DNA of 64,000 bases from Pseudonocardia sp. CNS-004 (GCA_001942185.1 MKJV01000085.1:33144-97143); one strand, 5' to 3'; positions 26,813-36,603 are shown, counted from the stretch's first letter. The notes: generated by a model from the sequence alone, not told the origin. Made by a program: numbers and translations.

Positions 26813-27024
26813 TAATGTGGCGGGTACACGGGAGAGGAGGTGGTCCAGCGTTGAATAGCTACAGGACTCGTGAGGTGGCTGTCCGCTAGCACCACGGGAC
26901 TCGTTTCCGACGGCCATGTGGAAGCCGGTGTGGTGCCGGCAAATCCAGGCAGTCACCCGTGATCCCCGGGTCCGAGCCCGTCCAGCTCGGTCACGCAGCA
27001 CGCTGCGGCCCGGGGATCACGCAT
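26813..27024 (+). ncRNA. Candidate structured small RNA between purE and a convergent gene
   Basis: A TAATGT hexamer (26813-26818) could be a -10 element. It is followed by a strong ribosome-binding site and 12-codon ORF (26834-26889), a stem GCCGG/CCGGC with a 7-nt loop (26924-26940), and a three-way junction closed by a 13-bp stem (26958-26970 with 27009-27021) holding hairpins CCGAGC/GCTCGG and CGCAG/CTGCG. There is no plus-strand gene downstream for over 1 kb, so it is not a leader of a gene. I do not recognise the family; existence as RNA is inference. Confidence 0.45.
26851..26889 (+). CDS. Putative 12-residue peptide ORF
   Basis: GAGGAGG (26834-26840) stands 10 bases before TTG, opening the frame NSYRTREVAVR and ending at TAG (26887-26889). 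The quality of the ribosome-binding site is what makes this worth listing. The stop codon lies in a small stem (GGT-GCT with AGC-ACC). No function is known to me. Confidence 0.35.
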   Translation: MNSYRTREVAVR

Positions 27025-27042
27025 GTCCGGACCACCGCGAGC

Positions 27043-27225
27043 TCAGGGCTCGGGCGAGAGCGACGCGCCGATCTCGCGGAGGCGGTCGGCGTGCTGGCGG
27101 GCGTGCTGCTCGCAGAACAGGAGATCGTTGCCGGTCGGGAGCACGGCCCGTACGCGGGCGACGTCCCGGCAGCGGTCGCAGAGATCCTGGCGGGTGAGTA
27201 CGGGGGTGGCGTCGGCGGCGCACAT
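27043..27225 (-). CDS. DUF7455-type small zinc-ribbon-like protein
   Basis: A 60-residue protein with a CDRC pair and FCEQHARQHADRLREIGA, which could form a small metal site (two Cys, then Cys and His). Such proteins are widespread, short and unnamed in actinobacteria. It ends just past the structured RNA region on the opposite strand. Confidence 0.8.
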   Translation of the reverse strand: MCAADATPVLTRQDLCDRCRDVARVRAVLPTGNDLLFCEQHARQHADRLREIGASLSPEP

Positions 27226-27562
27226 GGCGACCTCCCGTCAGCAGGCGCGCAGCGGACTGGTCGCGGGGTGCCTGCCGCCCACGACCAGTTCGCCGACCGC
27301 ACCGCAGAGGGACCCGCTGCGACCGGCAGCACCGGGAGTGGCGAGGTCACGATGGCTGAGGGGGGCGCTGCGTGCTCATCGTCCAACTCCCTTCCGCCGG
27401 ATCGCGCTCTGCGGCACCTCGAAGGATCCGGCACCGGGGCGCGTGGCAGCCACCCCGCTGCCCTCCCGTCGTACTGCTGCCAGCCCGACTCTCACGTTGG
27501 GGGCTGCCCCCCACACCAGCGCTGGAAGCGGCGCCGTCGATGTGGTATGGGTCACACCGCGT
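27226..27562. other. 337-bp intergenic region, nothing recognised
   Basis: It should hold the promoter of the small gene at 27043-27225. One 7-bp inverted repeat, CCGGATC with GATCCGG (about 27399-27433), is the only structure seen. No gene or RNA was recognised. Confidence 0.5.
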
Positions 27563-28221
27563 TCAGGCGTGCCGTTCCAGCCGGGCCACGGCCGCCTCGA
27601 GCCTGCCGGTCACGTCGTGCAGGGCGGGCTCGCCGGGCAGCAGGTCGATGACCTTCCGGAACCGGGCCCGGTAGTCGTCGAGCCGGTCGGGCCGACCGCC
27701 GTCGGCGAGCCAGCCCCGCAACGCGAGGTTGTGGGCGGCCACGACGGCGGCGCCCGTCACCGCGGCACGCAGCTCGCCGTCGGGCTCGCCTGCGAAGCGC
27801 TCGCCGAGTCGTCTTGTGAACAGGCGGCGGTAGTGGTCCACCCGCGCCGACTCGCGGTCGCGCAGGGCCGGCACGTCGTGGGTGAGCCGGAAGCGTTCCA
27901 CGGAGAGCTCGGGGTCGTCGGCGTACAGGTCGAACACCGTTTCCCCGGCCCGCACCGTGAGAGCCGCCGTGGGCTCCGTGGGGTGAGCGGTGTCGAACAC
28001 CTCGGTGACCCGCGCGAGTGCGACCTCGTGGTCGGGCGAGATCGCGTCCTCCTTGCTCGGGAAGTAGCGGAAGAACGTCCGCCGCCCGACGCCCGCCGCG
28101 CCGCGATGTCGTCGACCGTCGTCTCCTCGTAGCCGCGGGTGCGGAACAGCCGCACGGCGGCGGCGACCAGATCGCGCCGGACCTCGGCCCGGCTCTCGGG
28201 GGAGCGACCGCGGCGAGTCAT
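27563..28221 (-). CDS. TetR family regulator (frame break)
   Basis: About 219 residues. The N-terminal helix-turn-helix reads VRRDLVAAAVRLFRTRGYEE, TTVDDIAA and GVGRRTFFRYFPSKEDAI, typical TetR. The ligand-binding half contains DHEVALARVTEVFDTAHP. One added base near 28103 joins the halves. It is divergent from fadE25 with 60 bases between, so it may control that gene; GGCAC-CGA-GTGCC (28253-28265) is a possible operator. Confidence 0.88.
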
Positions 28222-28268
28222 GGCACGCAGGGTAGCAGGAGTGGTGTACAAGTGGCACCGAGTGCCGT

Positions 28269-28274
28269 TAAGCT
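28269..28274 (+). promoter_or_regulatory. -10 element of the acyl-CoA dehydrogenase gene (leaderless)
   Basis: TAAGCT ends 7 bases before the ATG at 28282. The inverted repeat GGCAC-CGA-GTGCC directly upstream could let the divergent TetR protein block this promoter. Confidence 0.45.
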
Positions 28275-28281
28275 GGTCGTC

Positions 28282-29434
28282 ATGAATCCCGACTTCGACA
28301 CCTACCGGCTCAGCGAGGAGCACCAGGCGCTGCGCGAGGCGGTGCGGGCGCTCGCGGAGAAGGAGATCGCCCCGTACGCCGCGGAGGTCGACGAGCAGGG
28401 CCGCTATCCGATCGAGGCGCAGAATGCCCTGGTCAAAGCGGGTTTCCAGGCCGTCGTCATTCCCGAGGAGTACGGCGGCCAGGGCGCCGACGAGCTCGCG
28501 GGCTGCATCGTGATCGAGGAGGTGGCGCGCGTCTGTGCCTCGTCGTCGCTGGTCCCGGCCGTCAACGGGCTCGGGCTCACCCCGATCCTGCTCTCGGCGT
28601 CCGACGAGCTGAAGCGCCAGGTGCTGCCGTCGATCGCGGCGGGCGACGCGATGATCAGCTACGCGTTGTCCGAGCGGGAGGCGGGCTCCGACGCCGCCGC
28701 GATGAAGACCCGGGCCCGGCGCGACGGAGACTCGTGGGTGCTGAACGGCACCAAGTGCTGGATCACCAACGCGGGCGAGTCCACCTGGTACACCGTCATG
28801 GCGGTCACCGACCCGGAGAAGGGGGCGAACGGGATCTCCGCGTTCGTCGTGCACCGCGACGACCCCGGTTTCGAGGTGGGGCCGAAGGAGCGCAAGCTCG
28901 GCATCAACGGCTCGCCGACCCGCGAGATCTACTTCACCGACTGCCGCATCCCCGCGATGAGGATCATCGGCGCGGAGGGCGCCGGCTTCAAGACCGCGCT
29001 CGCCACGCTCGACCACACCCGCCCCACGATCGGCGCACAGGCCGTCGGGATCGCGCAGGGCGCGCTCGACGTCGCCACGTCGTACGTCAAGGAGCGCAAG
29101 CAGTTCGGCAAGGCCATCGCCGAGTTCCAGGGCCTGCAGTTCATGCTCGCCGACATGGCGATGAAGGTGGAGGCCCCCGCCAGCTCGTCTACGTCGCCAC
29201 CTCGCGTGCCGACGCGGCGAGCCGAACCTCGGCTTCATCTCCAGCGCCGCGAAGTGCTTCGCCTCCGACGCGGCGATGAGCGTCACCACCGACGCCGTGC
29301 AGCTCCTCGGCGGCGCCGGCTACACCAAGGACTTCCCCGTCGAGCGGATGATGCGCGACGCCAAGATCACGCAGATCTACGAGGGCACCAACCAGATCCA
29401 GCGGATGGTGATGGCGCGGGCGCTGCTCAGGTAG
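28282..29434 (+). CDS. fadE25: Acyl-CoA dehydrogenase (two frame breaks)
   Basis: About 384 residues of FAD-dependent acyl-CoA dehydrogenase. It has the N-terminal helical domain (RLSEEHQALREAVRALAEKE), ALSEREAGSDAAAMKTRA, WITNAGESTWYTVMAV, the FAD motif KERKQFGKAIAEFQGLQFML and the catalytic-base region AKITQIYEGTNQIQRMVM. Breaks near 29180 (C run) and 29213 (GGG) each need one base. In mycobacteria fadE25 also stands next to purE-purK. Confidence 0.94.
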
Positions 29435-29438
29435 GGGT

Positions 29439-29452
29439 CACTCGGCCGAGTG
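29439..29452. terminator. 14-nt perfect palindrome after fadE25
   Basis: CACTCGGCCGAGTG is a perfect palindrome starting 5 bases past the fadE25 stop. It may be a short terminator or an operator for the following acyltransferase gene, whose start it nearly touches. Confidence 0.4.
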
Positions 29453-29467
29453 GGACCAGACCTCCGG

Positions 29468-30595
29468 ATGCGGCGTCAACCGGTTTCCTCAGCGTCTTCT
29501 CAGCGAGCGGTTGGCAACGTCCGCGCGGATGCCGGCGCGACACAGCTCCTCACTGTCAACGCCTCCGGTTCGCGACCGTCCCGGATGGCGTGGGTCGACG
29601 CGGCCAAGGGCCTGTCGATCCTGCTCGTCGTGGCTCACCACGCGGTGATGTTCCTGCACACCTCGGGCCTGGCCCCGCCCGCGGTGGTGGCCGCCAACAC
29701 CGCGCTCGCCTCGATGCGGATGCCGCTGTTCTTCCTCGTCTCGGGGCTCTTCGTCGGCGGGCCGCTGGCCGCGCCGTGGCGGACGTTGCTGCACAAGCGG
29801 GTCGCGTTCTTCCTCTACCTCTTCGTCCTGTGGACCCTGCTCCGCTTCGCCTTCTTCCACATCCCGCCCGTCGCGGCCGTGGACCACTACGCCGACGACA
29901 CCGACGTCGTCGCGGTGGCGCTCGCCCCGCTGGTCCCGGGGTCCGGGGTGTGGTTCATCTACGCGCTCGCGCTGTTCGCGGTGCTCGGGAAGCTGATCAA
30001 GCGCGCGCCGGTGTGGCTGCAGCTGGGGCTCGCCGGCGTGCTCTCCGCCCTCATCGGGTCGGGGGACCTGCACCTCGGGTACGAGGTGTGGGACCGCATG
30101 GCCCGCTACCTGTTCTTCTTCCTGTTCGGCTGGCACGCCCGGACGCTCGTCGAGCGTCTTGCCCGGGCCGGCACGGCGCTGCGCACCGCCGCCGCGGCCG
30201 CGTTGTGCGTCGGTGCCGCGGTGGCCGCCGTCGCGCTGGGCGCCCGCACGTTGCCCGGCGTCGCGCTGCTGCTGAACGGCCTCGCGCTCACGTTCGGCGT
30301 GCTGTTCTCCGCGTGGATCTGCCGCTACCGGGTGGCCCGCCCGCTCGTCGCGCTCGGCGCGCAGACGCTGCCGGTCTACCTGATCCACATCTTCTGGATC
30401 GCCGTGCTGATGGTGGTGCTGCAGCACGTCGACGTGCCGGCGGCGGCGGAGTACGCGCTTCCGGTGGTGCTGGCGGTCGCGTGCACCGTGCTGTCGCTCC
30501 TCACGCACCGCGCGCTCGTGACGGCCGGCGCGCCCTGGCTGTTCGCGCTGCCGCGGCCGCTGGCCCACCGGGCGCCCGTGCCGATCACGCGGTGA
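29468..30595 (+). CDS. Acyltransferase 3 family membrane protein
   Basis: About 375 residues with ten or so hydrophobic helices. The signature start of the family is MAWVDAAKGLSILLVVAHHA (His near the membrane edge), followed by MRMPLFFLVSGLFVGG. Such proteins O-acylate sugars of the envelope. The start is uncertain: ATG 29468 is used, GTG 29450 and ATG 29585 are alternatives, and none has a good ribosome-binding site. It overlaps the convergent next gene by 11 bases. Confidence 0.85.
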   Translation: MRRQPVSSASSQRAVGNVRADAGATQLLTVNASGSRPSRMAWVDAAKGLSILLVVAHHAVMFLHTSGLAPPAVVAANTALASMRMPLFFLVSGLFVGGPLAAPWRTLLHKRVAFFLYLFVLWTLLRFAFFHIPPVAAVDHYADDTDVVAVALAPLVPGSGVWFIYALALFAVLGKLIKRAPVWLQLGLAGVLSALIGSGDLHLGYEVWDRMARYLFFFLFGWHARTLVERLARAGTALRTAAAAALCVGAAVAAVALGARTLPGVALLLNGLALTFGVLFSAWICRYRVARPLVALGAQTLPVYLIHIFWIAVLMVVLQHVDVPAAAEYALPVVLAVACTVLSLLTHRALVTAGAPWLFALPRPLAHRAPVPITR

Positions 30596-31430
30596 TGCGC
30601 CAGGCGTCCTGCAGGGGCCGGTAGCCGATCAGCATGACGCCCTCGTCCGTGACGATGGTGCGAGCCTGCGGTGAGACGAGGAACTCGAGGTCGCCGCGGC
30701 GACCACGCCACCCGCTCGGATCGGCCGCCTCCGCCGCCGCGTCCGCCGCCGCCGGGTGGACCGCCCACTCGGTGAGGCCCGGCGGCAGCGCCCGCAGCAG
30801 CTGCGCGTACCGGTCGCCCTTGGTCGCCGGATCCAGCCGGGTGCTGTCCAGGAACGGGTGGTCCACCACCGGACGGCCATGCGCACGGGCGAGACGGCGC
30901 CCCGGCCCGAGCCAGACGCGCACGGCGAGCCCGTGCTCCGCCGCGAGCGCCACCGCGAGGTCGAGGACGTCCACGCGGCCCCCGTCGGCGATGCTGTGGA
31001 AGTCCAGGTGCGTGGGGCGCAGGCCGGCGGCCAGCGCGACGCCGAGCTGGGCGCGGAACTCCCGCTCGACCTCCTCGATGCGGGCCCGGGCGAGGAGCTC
31101 CCCGACCTGCTCGTACAGCGGCAGGAGCCCGTCGGCGTCGACGAGCGTCGGGACGTCGCCGGACGGCGCGACCGGCGACCACCGGTCGTGGGGATGATCA
31201 CGCACCAGCGTCAGGTGGATCCCGAACGGGACGTGCGGGCGCTCGTGCAGCATCCGCATCGCCTCCGCGGCGCCCGGGCAGGGCACCATGAGGCTGCACG
31301 ACGTCGCGATGCCCTCCTCGACCGCGGCGATCACACCGGCGTTGACCGCCGCGCTCATGCCGAGGTCGTCGGCGTTCAGGATCAGGACGCGTGCGTCGGG
31401 CGGGAAGCCGAGCAGCTCGCTGGAGAGCAC
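30585..31430 (-). CDS. YdjC/ChbG-family carbohydrate deacetylase
   Basis: About 281 residues. The metal-binding pattern of the family is seen: ILNADDLGMSAAVNAGVIAA (Asp pair), TSCSLMVPCPGAAEAM, PFGIHLTLV (His) and PTHLDFHSIADG (His pair). Members remove acetyl groups from amino sugars or oligosaccharides. The GTG start at 31430 is a best guess. The 3' end overlaps the convergent acyltransferase gene, which also acts on sugars. Confidence 0.86.
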   Translation of the reverse strand: MLSSELLGFPPDARVLILNADDLGMSAAVNAGVIAAVEEGIATSCSLMVPCPGAAEAMRMLHERPHVPFGIHLTLVRDHPHDRWSPVAPSGDVPTLVDADGLLPLYEQVGELLARARIEEVEREFRAQLGVALAAGLRPTHLDFHSIADGGRVDVLDLAVALAAEHGLAVRVWLGPGRRLARAHGRPVVDHPFLDSTRLDPATKGDRYAQLLRALPPGLTEWAVHPAAADAAAEAADPSGWRGRRGDLEFLVSPQARTIVTDEGVMLIGYRPLQDAWRITA

Positions 31431-31476
31431 CCGTCGAGTCTCGCTGCCCCGTCCACCCGTTTCCGGACCAATGCCA

Positions 31477-32199
31477 CTAGCCCAGCCTGGCGGTGGTGCG
31501 TTCCGTGGCGGCGCGGCGGGGCAGCGTCGACTCGTCCGGGTTGCGGACCTGCACCAGCGACGCCTCCGCGGCCAGCACCGCGAGCAGGCCGTCGCGCAGG
31601 CCGTCGGCGGTGTTCCAGTCCAGGGTGGACAGCACGCGGTCGGCGCGGGACAGGCCCAGCGCGGCGGCGCGGGCCCGGGCCGCCGCGAGGACGTCGCCGA
31701 TCGTGGCGCCGTCGAGCGCGGGGGCGGTGTCGGGGACCTGCTCCCACGGCGCGAAGTCGTCGCCCTGCAACCGCACCTCGGTGGCGAAGTCGACCACGCC
31801 GGGCGGAAGGCCGGGCACACCCTTGCCGAACGCGTCCAGCGACAGCGCGACGACCCCGCCCGCCGGGTCGGCCGCCAGCGCGAGGTCGACGCGATCGGCG
31901 TCGCACAGCACCCACTCCGCGTCGCTGGGGTCCGAGACGACCGTGGCGCCGCACCACCAGGCCGCGAGCAGGACGGCCGCCGTCTGCCAGTGCGCCGGCA
32001 GCAGCAGCGCGACCGGCGTGCCCGGCTCGACGTCGCACTCCTCGCGGAGCAGGTTGGCCGCCTTCGCCGCCCAGTTCGTCGTGGTGGCGCCGGAGAGCTC
32101 CACCCGTTCGCCGCTGGCGTCGTCGTAGAACGTGATGAGCGGGCGGGCAGCGGCCGCGCCGGTGCGCAACGGACCGAGGAGTGCGGCGGTGAGCGTCAC
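31477..32199 (-). CDS. TIGR03089 family protein
   Basis: A 240-residue protein resembling a fragment of AMP-binding enzymes: TFYDDASGERVELSGATTTN, then NLLREECDVEPGTPVALLLP and WWCGATVV. It lacks the large ATP-binding core, as all members do. It is the counterpart of Rv3268. Function is unknown. A TAAGGT -10 element lies 6 bases before the GTG start. Confidence 0.9.
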   Translation of the reverse strand: MTLTAALLGPLRTGAAAARPLITFYDDASGERVELSGATTTNWAAKAANLLREECDVEPGTPVALLLPAHWQTAAVLLAAWWCGATVVSDPSDAEWVLCDADRVDLALAADPAGGVVALSLDAFGKGVPGLPPGVVDFATEVRLQGDDFAPWEQVPDTAPALDGATIGDVLAAARARAAALGLSRADRVLSTLDWNTADGLRDGLLAVLAAEASLVQVRNPDESTLPRRAATERTTARLG

Positions 32200-32205
32200 T
32201 CCGCC

Positions 32206-32211
32206 ACCTTA
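32206..32211 (-). promoter_or_regulatory. -10 element of the TIGR03089 gene (leaderless)
   Basis: On the minus strand TAAGGT ends 6 bases before the GTG at 32199. It lies within a few bases of the stop codon of the upstream LCP gene, so the downstream gene can be transcribed on its own. Confidence 0.4.
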
Positions 32212-32215
32212 TGCA

Positions 32216-33825
32216 TCAGTCGATGCAGGGCACCCCCGACGCCGTGATCGGGTCGGTGGGTTTCGGCGCGGCGCTCGTGGTGGGTGGCGGCGGCTCCTCG
32301 GTGGCGGAAGGCACCACAGCGGGGTCGAAGTCGGCGCCCAGCACCACGTCCAGGTGGCCGCGGGCCACCGATCCGTCGAGCTCGGTGTCGATGTCGCCGA
32401 GCTGTTCGGCCACCGCCTGCGCGGCGTCGGCGTCGGAATCGGCGTGGCGCACCACCGAGGTGTCGGTCGCGGCGGCGTTGTCGATGATCCCGCGGCCGAA
32501 GCCGAGACCACGCAGGTGGTTGGCCACCGAGGTGGCCATCCCACCCAGGTCCGAGCCGTTGCTGACGTCGACGACGTAGCGCGACGCGATGAGGTCGGCG
32601 GGCGGGGGCGGCACCGGTTCGGTCGCCGTGGTCTCGGCCGCCCGTGCCTCCGCGGCCTGCGCCTCGGCGGCCTGCCTGCCGACCTGCTGTTCGATGAAGG
32701 TCCGGACCGCCGGAGGGTCGACGAGCACGACGTCGCCCCGCGCGTGGAGTCACGGCCGGCCGTCGGGACGGTCAGGAACTGCATGTTCCCGGCGGCGATG
32801 TCGGCCGCCTGCTGGGCGAACCCGAGCAGGTCCCAGCCCGCGTCGATCACGAGGGACTGCTGCGCGACCCCGACGAGCGCCCCGAGCCGGGCCGGGTCGG
32901 TGAGCGTGCCACCCGCGAGGACCTTGTCGGCGACCGCGGCGAGGAACACCTGCTGGCGGCGGATGCGCGACAGGTCGCCCTCCGGCAGCCCGTGCCGCTG
33001 GCGGACGAACGCGAGCGCGTCGGTCCCGGAGATCGTCTGCGGCCCTGCGGGCAGGTGCGCGCCGGACAGCGGTTCGTCGACGGGCCTGCGCAGGCACACG
33101 TCCACCCCGCCGATCGCGGTGGTGAGGTTGTGGAAGCCCAGCAGGTTGATCTCGGCGTAGTGGTCGACGGTCTGGCCCGTCAGACCCTCGACCGTGCGGA
33201 TCAGCGTGCTGCGGCCCTCCTGCGCGGACTGGGCCTCGACCCGCTCGGGGTCCCGCACACCTTCGGACCTCAGCCGTTCGGCGGCGAGCGCCTTGGTCGC
33301 CGGATACGCAGCGTTGATCTTGTCGCGGCGGTAGCCGGGGATGTCCACGTAGGCGTCGCGCGGGATGGAGAACGCGGTGGCCGCCCCGCCGCTCTCCGGC
33401 ACGTGCAACAGGATGATCGTGTCGGAGTTCAGCACACCCGTGTCGGGACCGCTCGAGAGCATCCGCTGCACCTCGGGCGGCAGCGGCCTGCCGTGCGCGT
33501 CGGTGCGGCTGTCCACGCCGACGAGCAGGATGTTCGTATCGCCCCCGTCGCCGCCACCCGCGATCACGTCGGTCGTGGAGATGCCCGCCGTGACGTCGCG
33601 GTACATGCCCCACGCCGTGCCGGTGAGCACCATGACCAGCGTGGCGGCCAGCACCATGGCGGTGCGGAGCCTGCGACGGGGCCGCGGCCGGCCTGGGCGC
33701 GGCGGCCTCGGCGGGCGGCGTGGAGGTGGGCCGCCGCCCGCCGGTCGCACCCGCGTCCCGGGGGTGGCGCGTTCCCGCACCGCGGGCCGGGTGAGCGTCG
33801 AGCGCCCGGTGCTCCGTCCACCCAT
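32216..33825 (-). CDS. LytR-CpsA-Psr family glycopolymer ligase (frame break)
   Basis: About 537 residues. A basic, proline-rich cytosolic head is followed by one membrane helix (MVLAATLVMVLTGTAWGMY), the LCP domain (GVDSRTDAHGR, DTIILLHVP, AFSIPRDAYVDIPGYRRDKI, AFVRQRHGLPEGDLSRIRRQ) and a LytR_C domain (ASRYVVDVSNGSDLGG). LCP enzymes attach lipid-linked glycans such as arabinogalactan to peptidoglycan. One added G near 32744 joins the C-terminal part. Its neighbours, glycosyltransferases and mannose genes, fit that job. GGAGGTG precedes the ATG. Confidence 0.93.
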
Positions 33826-33987
33826 CGGTGCACCTCCGCTAGTCCAGCTCTCCCCGTCTCCTAGGGTGCAACACCGGGCGCGCTCGTCCACGCCCCCGAA
33901 GGGCGTGTCGCGGGTGACCGTGATCGCGGCTCTTCCAGTTGCACACCGTTACTCCGGTGGACGTGGCCGGAGCGGAGGGAGCTCTCG

Positions 33988-34793
33988 TTGTCCGAGAAGC
34001 TGTCGCTTCTCCTGCCCGTCTGGGCAGGTGACCGACCCGATTTCCTCGAAGCCGCTTTCCGGTCCTCCGTGGACGCCCAGACGCGTCGCCCCGACCACGT
34101 CGTCATCGTGCGTGACGGGCCGGTGCCCGCCCCGCTCGCCGGGAAGATCGCCGAGCTCGCCGCCGACAGCCCCGCCCCGGTGGACGTGGTGGAGCTGGAG
34201 CGCAACGCCGGGCTCGGCCCGGCCCTGGACGCGGGCCTCGCCGCGTGCCGGCACGACGTGGTCGCCCGCATGGACGCGGACGACATCTCCCTGCCGCACC
34301 GGTTCGCCGTGCAGTTGCCGATCATCGAGTCCGGGATCGACGTCGTGGGCTCAGGCCTGATCGAGTTCACCGACGACCCCGACGAGATCGTCGCCACCCG
34401 TGCCGTGCCCATCGACCCCGACGAGATCCGCCGGCGCGCGCGGTTCGCGAGCCCGTTCAACCATCCGACCGTCGTGTACCGGCGCCCGCTCGTCACCGGC
34501 GTGGGCGGCTACACCGACTTCGCGAAGATGGAGGACTACCTGCTCTGGGCGAAGCTGATCCTCGCCGACGCGCGGGTCGCCAACGTCGCGGAGCCGCTCG
34601 TGAAGTACCGCGTCGCGCCGGGGCCTACGCGCGCCGCGGCGGGCTCGACCTGCTGCGCGCCGAGATCGCCGTGCAGCGCCGGTTCCGCGAGCTCGGGTTC
34701 ACCACGCCCGGCCAGTTCGTGCGCAACCTCGCCGTCCGGGGCGGCTACCGGTTGGTCCCGGAGGCTTCCGCCGTTCGGCGTACCGGAAAGTGA
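33988..34793 (+). CDS. Family 2 glycosyltransferase (frame break)
   Basis: About 269 residues of GT-A fold: LSLLLPVWAGDRPDFLEAAF, NAGLGPALDAGLAACRHDVV and ARMDADDISLPHRFAVQ (DxD and following acid). It transfers an NDP-sugar to an unknown acceptor, probably a surface glycan. TTG start with GGAGG 9 bases upstream. One added G near 34622 repairs the C-terminal 55 residues (AYARRGGLDLLRAEIAVQ). Confidence 0.9.
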
Positions 34794-34864
34794 TCGCGCC
34801 CTACCGGCGGTGACATTCCCCCGGGTGCGGTGGCACCATCGCGCCACCCGGTCGAGGGAGTGTG

Positions 34865-35700
34865 ATGGGTCGGTCACCCGAGGACCTCGCCGTGCGGGGG
34901 GCCGCGCTGCTCGCCGACGGACGCCCGGAAGAAGCCGCCGAGGTGCTGCGCCAGGCCATGGCGGGCGGCGAACCGTCCGCGCTCGACCTGCTCGCACGGC
35001 CCTATCTGGACAGCGGGAACTGGCGCGCGGCGGCCGATCTGCTGGACCCGCACGTCGAGCGGGGCGACCTGCGGTTCGCCGGCCGGCTGGGCGTCGCGCT
35101 GGTGCAGCTCGGCGACCGGGAGCGGGCGGAAGCCGCCCTGCGGCTCGCCGTCGACTCCGGCGACGTGCCGGCGGCGAACGACCTCGCGATCCTGCTGCGC
35201 GACGAGGGCCGGCTGGTCGAGGCCGTGCACCTGCTCGTCGACGCGGCCGCCGAGGGCGATCGGCTCGCCGCGGCCAACCTCGTGCAGCTGCAGCTCGAAG
35301 CGGGCGACCTGCCCGCCGCCGCGGCCGCCGCCGAGCAGTACGCCACGGAGCGGCAGCCCGACACGATCCTCGCGCTCGCCGACGTGCGCGTGCAGCAGGG
35401 CGACCCGCCGACGCCGGTGCCCTGTACCGGCGGGCGGCGGAGCTCGGCGCGTTGCGGGCCCACACCGCGTACGGGCAGTTCCTCGCGGGCAACGGCGACC
35501 CGGAGGCGGCCGAGCGCGAGCTCCGCGAGGCCGAGCGGATCGCCGAGCCGGGGTGGGCCTTCGCGCTCGGCCGGTTCCTGCTGAGCGACGGTAGGGTCGA
35601 CGACGCACGTCCGTACCTGCAGATCGCGGCCGACGAAGGCGACGGCCAGGCCGTCGAGGTGCTGGCCGACCTGGACCGGGTGGAAGCCGACGAATACTGA
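34865..35700 (+). CDS. Tetratricopeptide/Sel1-like repeat protein (frame break)
   Basis: About 278 residues of helical repeats, each about 34 residues with an ADGRPEEAAEVLRQAMAGG-like pattern; seven or eight are visible, ending in LQIAADEGDGQAVEVLADL. Such solenoids bind partner proteins. No enzyme domain is present. One added G near 35413 restores the frame. A GTG at 34862 is an alternative start. Confidence 0.82.
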
Positions 35701-35707
35701 TCTCCCG

Positions 35708-36580
35708 CTGTACGACACCGTCCTCGTCTGCGACGGCGGTATGGCCACCGCGCTCGAGGCCCGCGGGCACGACCTCTCCGACGCGCTCTGGTCGGCCCGG
35801 CTGCTGCTCGACGCGCCCGCCGAGATCGCGGCCGTCCACCGGGCCTTCTTCGACGCAGGCGCCGACATCGCGATCACCGCCAGCTACCAGCCTCCTTCGA
35901 CGGCCTCGCCGCCCGCGGCGTCGACCGGGCCGCCGCCGCCGGGCTGCTGCGCCGCAGCGTCGAGCTGGCAAGGGATGCGGCCGCTTCCGCAGGCGGCAGG
36001 CGGTGGGTCGCGGCCTCGGTCGGCCCGTACGGCGCCGTGCTGGCCGACGGATCGGAGTACCGCGGCCGCTACGGGCTGGGCGTCGCCACCCTGCGCGACT
36101 GGCACCGGCCGCGGATGGAGGTGCTCGCGGCGGCCGGCCCGGACCTGCTCGCGCTCGAGACCGTGCCCGACGTCGACGAGGCGGAAGCCCTCGCCGGCGC
36201 AGTCGCCGAGCTCGACGTCCCGGCGTGGCTGAGCTACAGCATCGACGGGGAGCGCACCCGCGCGGGCCAGCCCCTCGCCGACGCCTTCGCCGTGGCGGCC
36301 GGGGTACCGCAGATCGTCGCCGTCGGGGTGAACTGCTGCGCACCCGCCGACGTACCGGACGCCGTCGCGCTGGCCCGTGAGATCACCGGCAAACCGGTGA
36401 TCGCCTATCCGAACAGCGGCGAGGGCTGGGACGCGCGGGCGCGGGTGTGGACCGGCGCGCCCGCTCCGGCCGGAGGACGCCCGCCGATGGGTCGCGGAGG
36501 GCGCCCGGATCGTCGGCGGCTGCTGCCGGGTGGGCCCGGCGGGTATCGCGCGGCTCGCCGAGGGCCTGGGACGTTCCTGA
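35708..36580 (+). CDS. Homocysteine S-methyltransferase family protein (frame breaks, unclear start)
   Basis: About 290 residues. VLVCDGGMATALEARGHDL, GADIAITASYQASFDGLAARG, VGPYGAVLADGSEYRGRYG, VGVNCCAPADV and VGGCCRVGPAGIARLA match the family; the zinc cysteines are those of NCC and GGCC. It methylates homocysteine from S-methylmethionine or SAM-like donors. The conserved N-terminus starts before the first ATG (35741), and only a CTG at 35708 is in frame upstream. Breaks lie near 35889 (one G) and 36469 (two bases, CCGG for CCCGGG). Confidence 0.85.
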
Positions 36581-36603
36581 ACTTCGGAGGCACGGCATCC
36601 GGC

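Noticed and set aside
26900..26970. Resemblance of GGAAGCCGGTG...CCGGC...CAGTCACCCGTGATC to a cobalamin riboswitch core
   Set aside because: The order and sequence after GGTG do not match the B12 box, and no gene follows on that strand.
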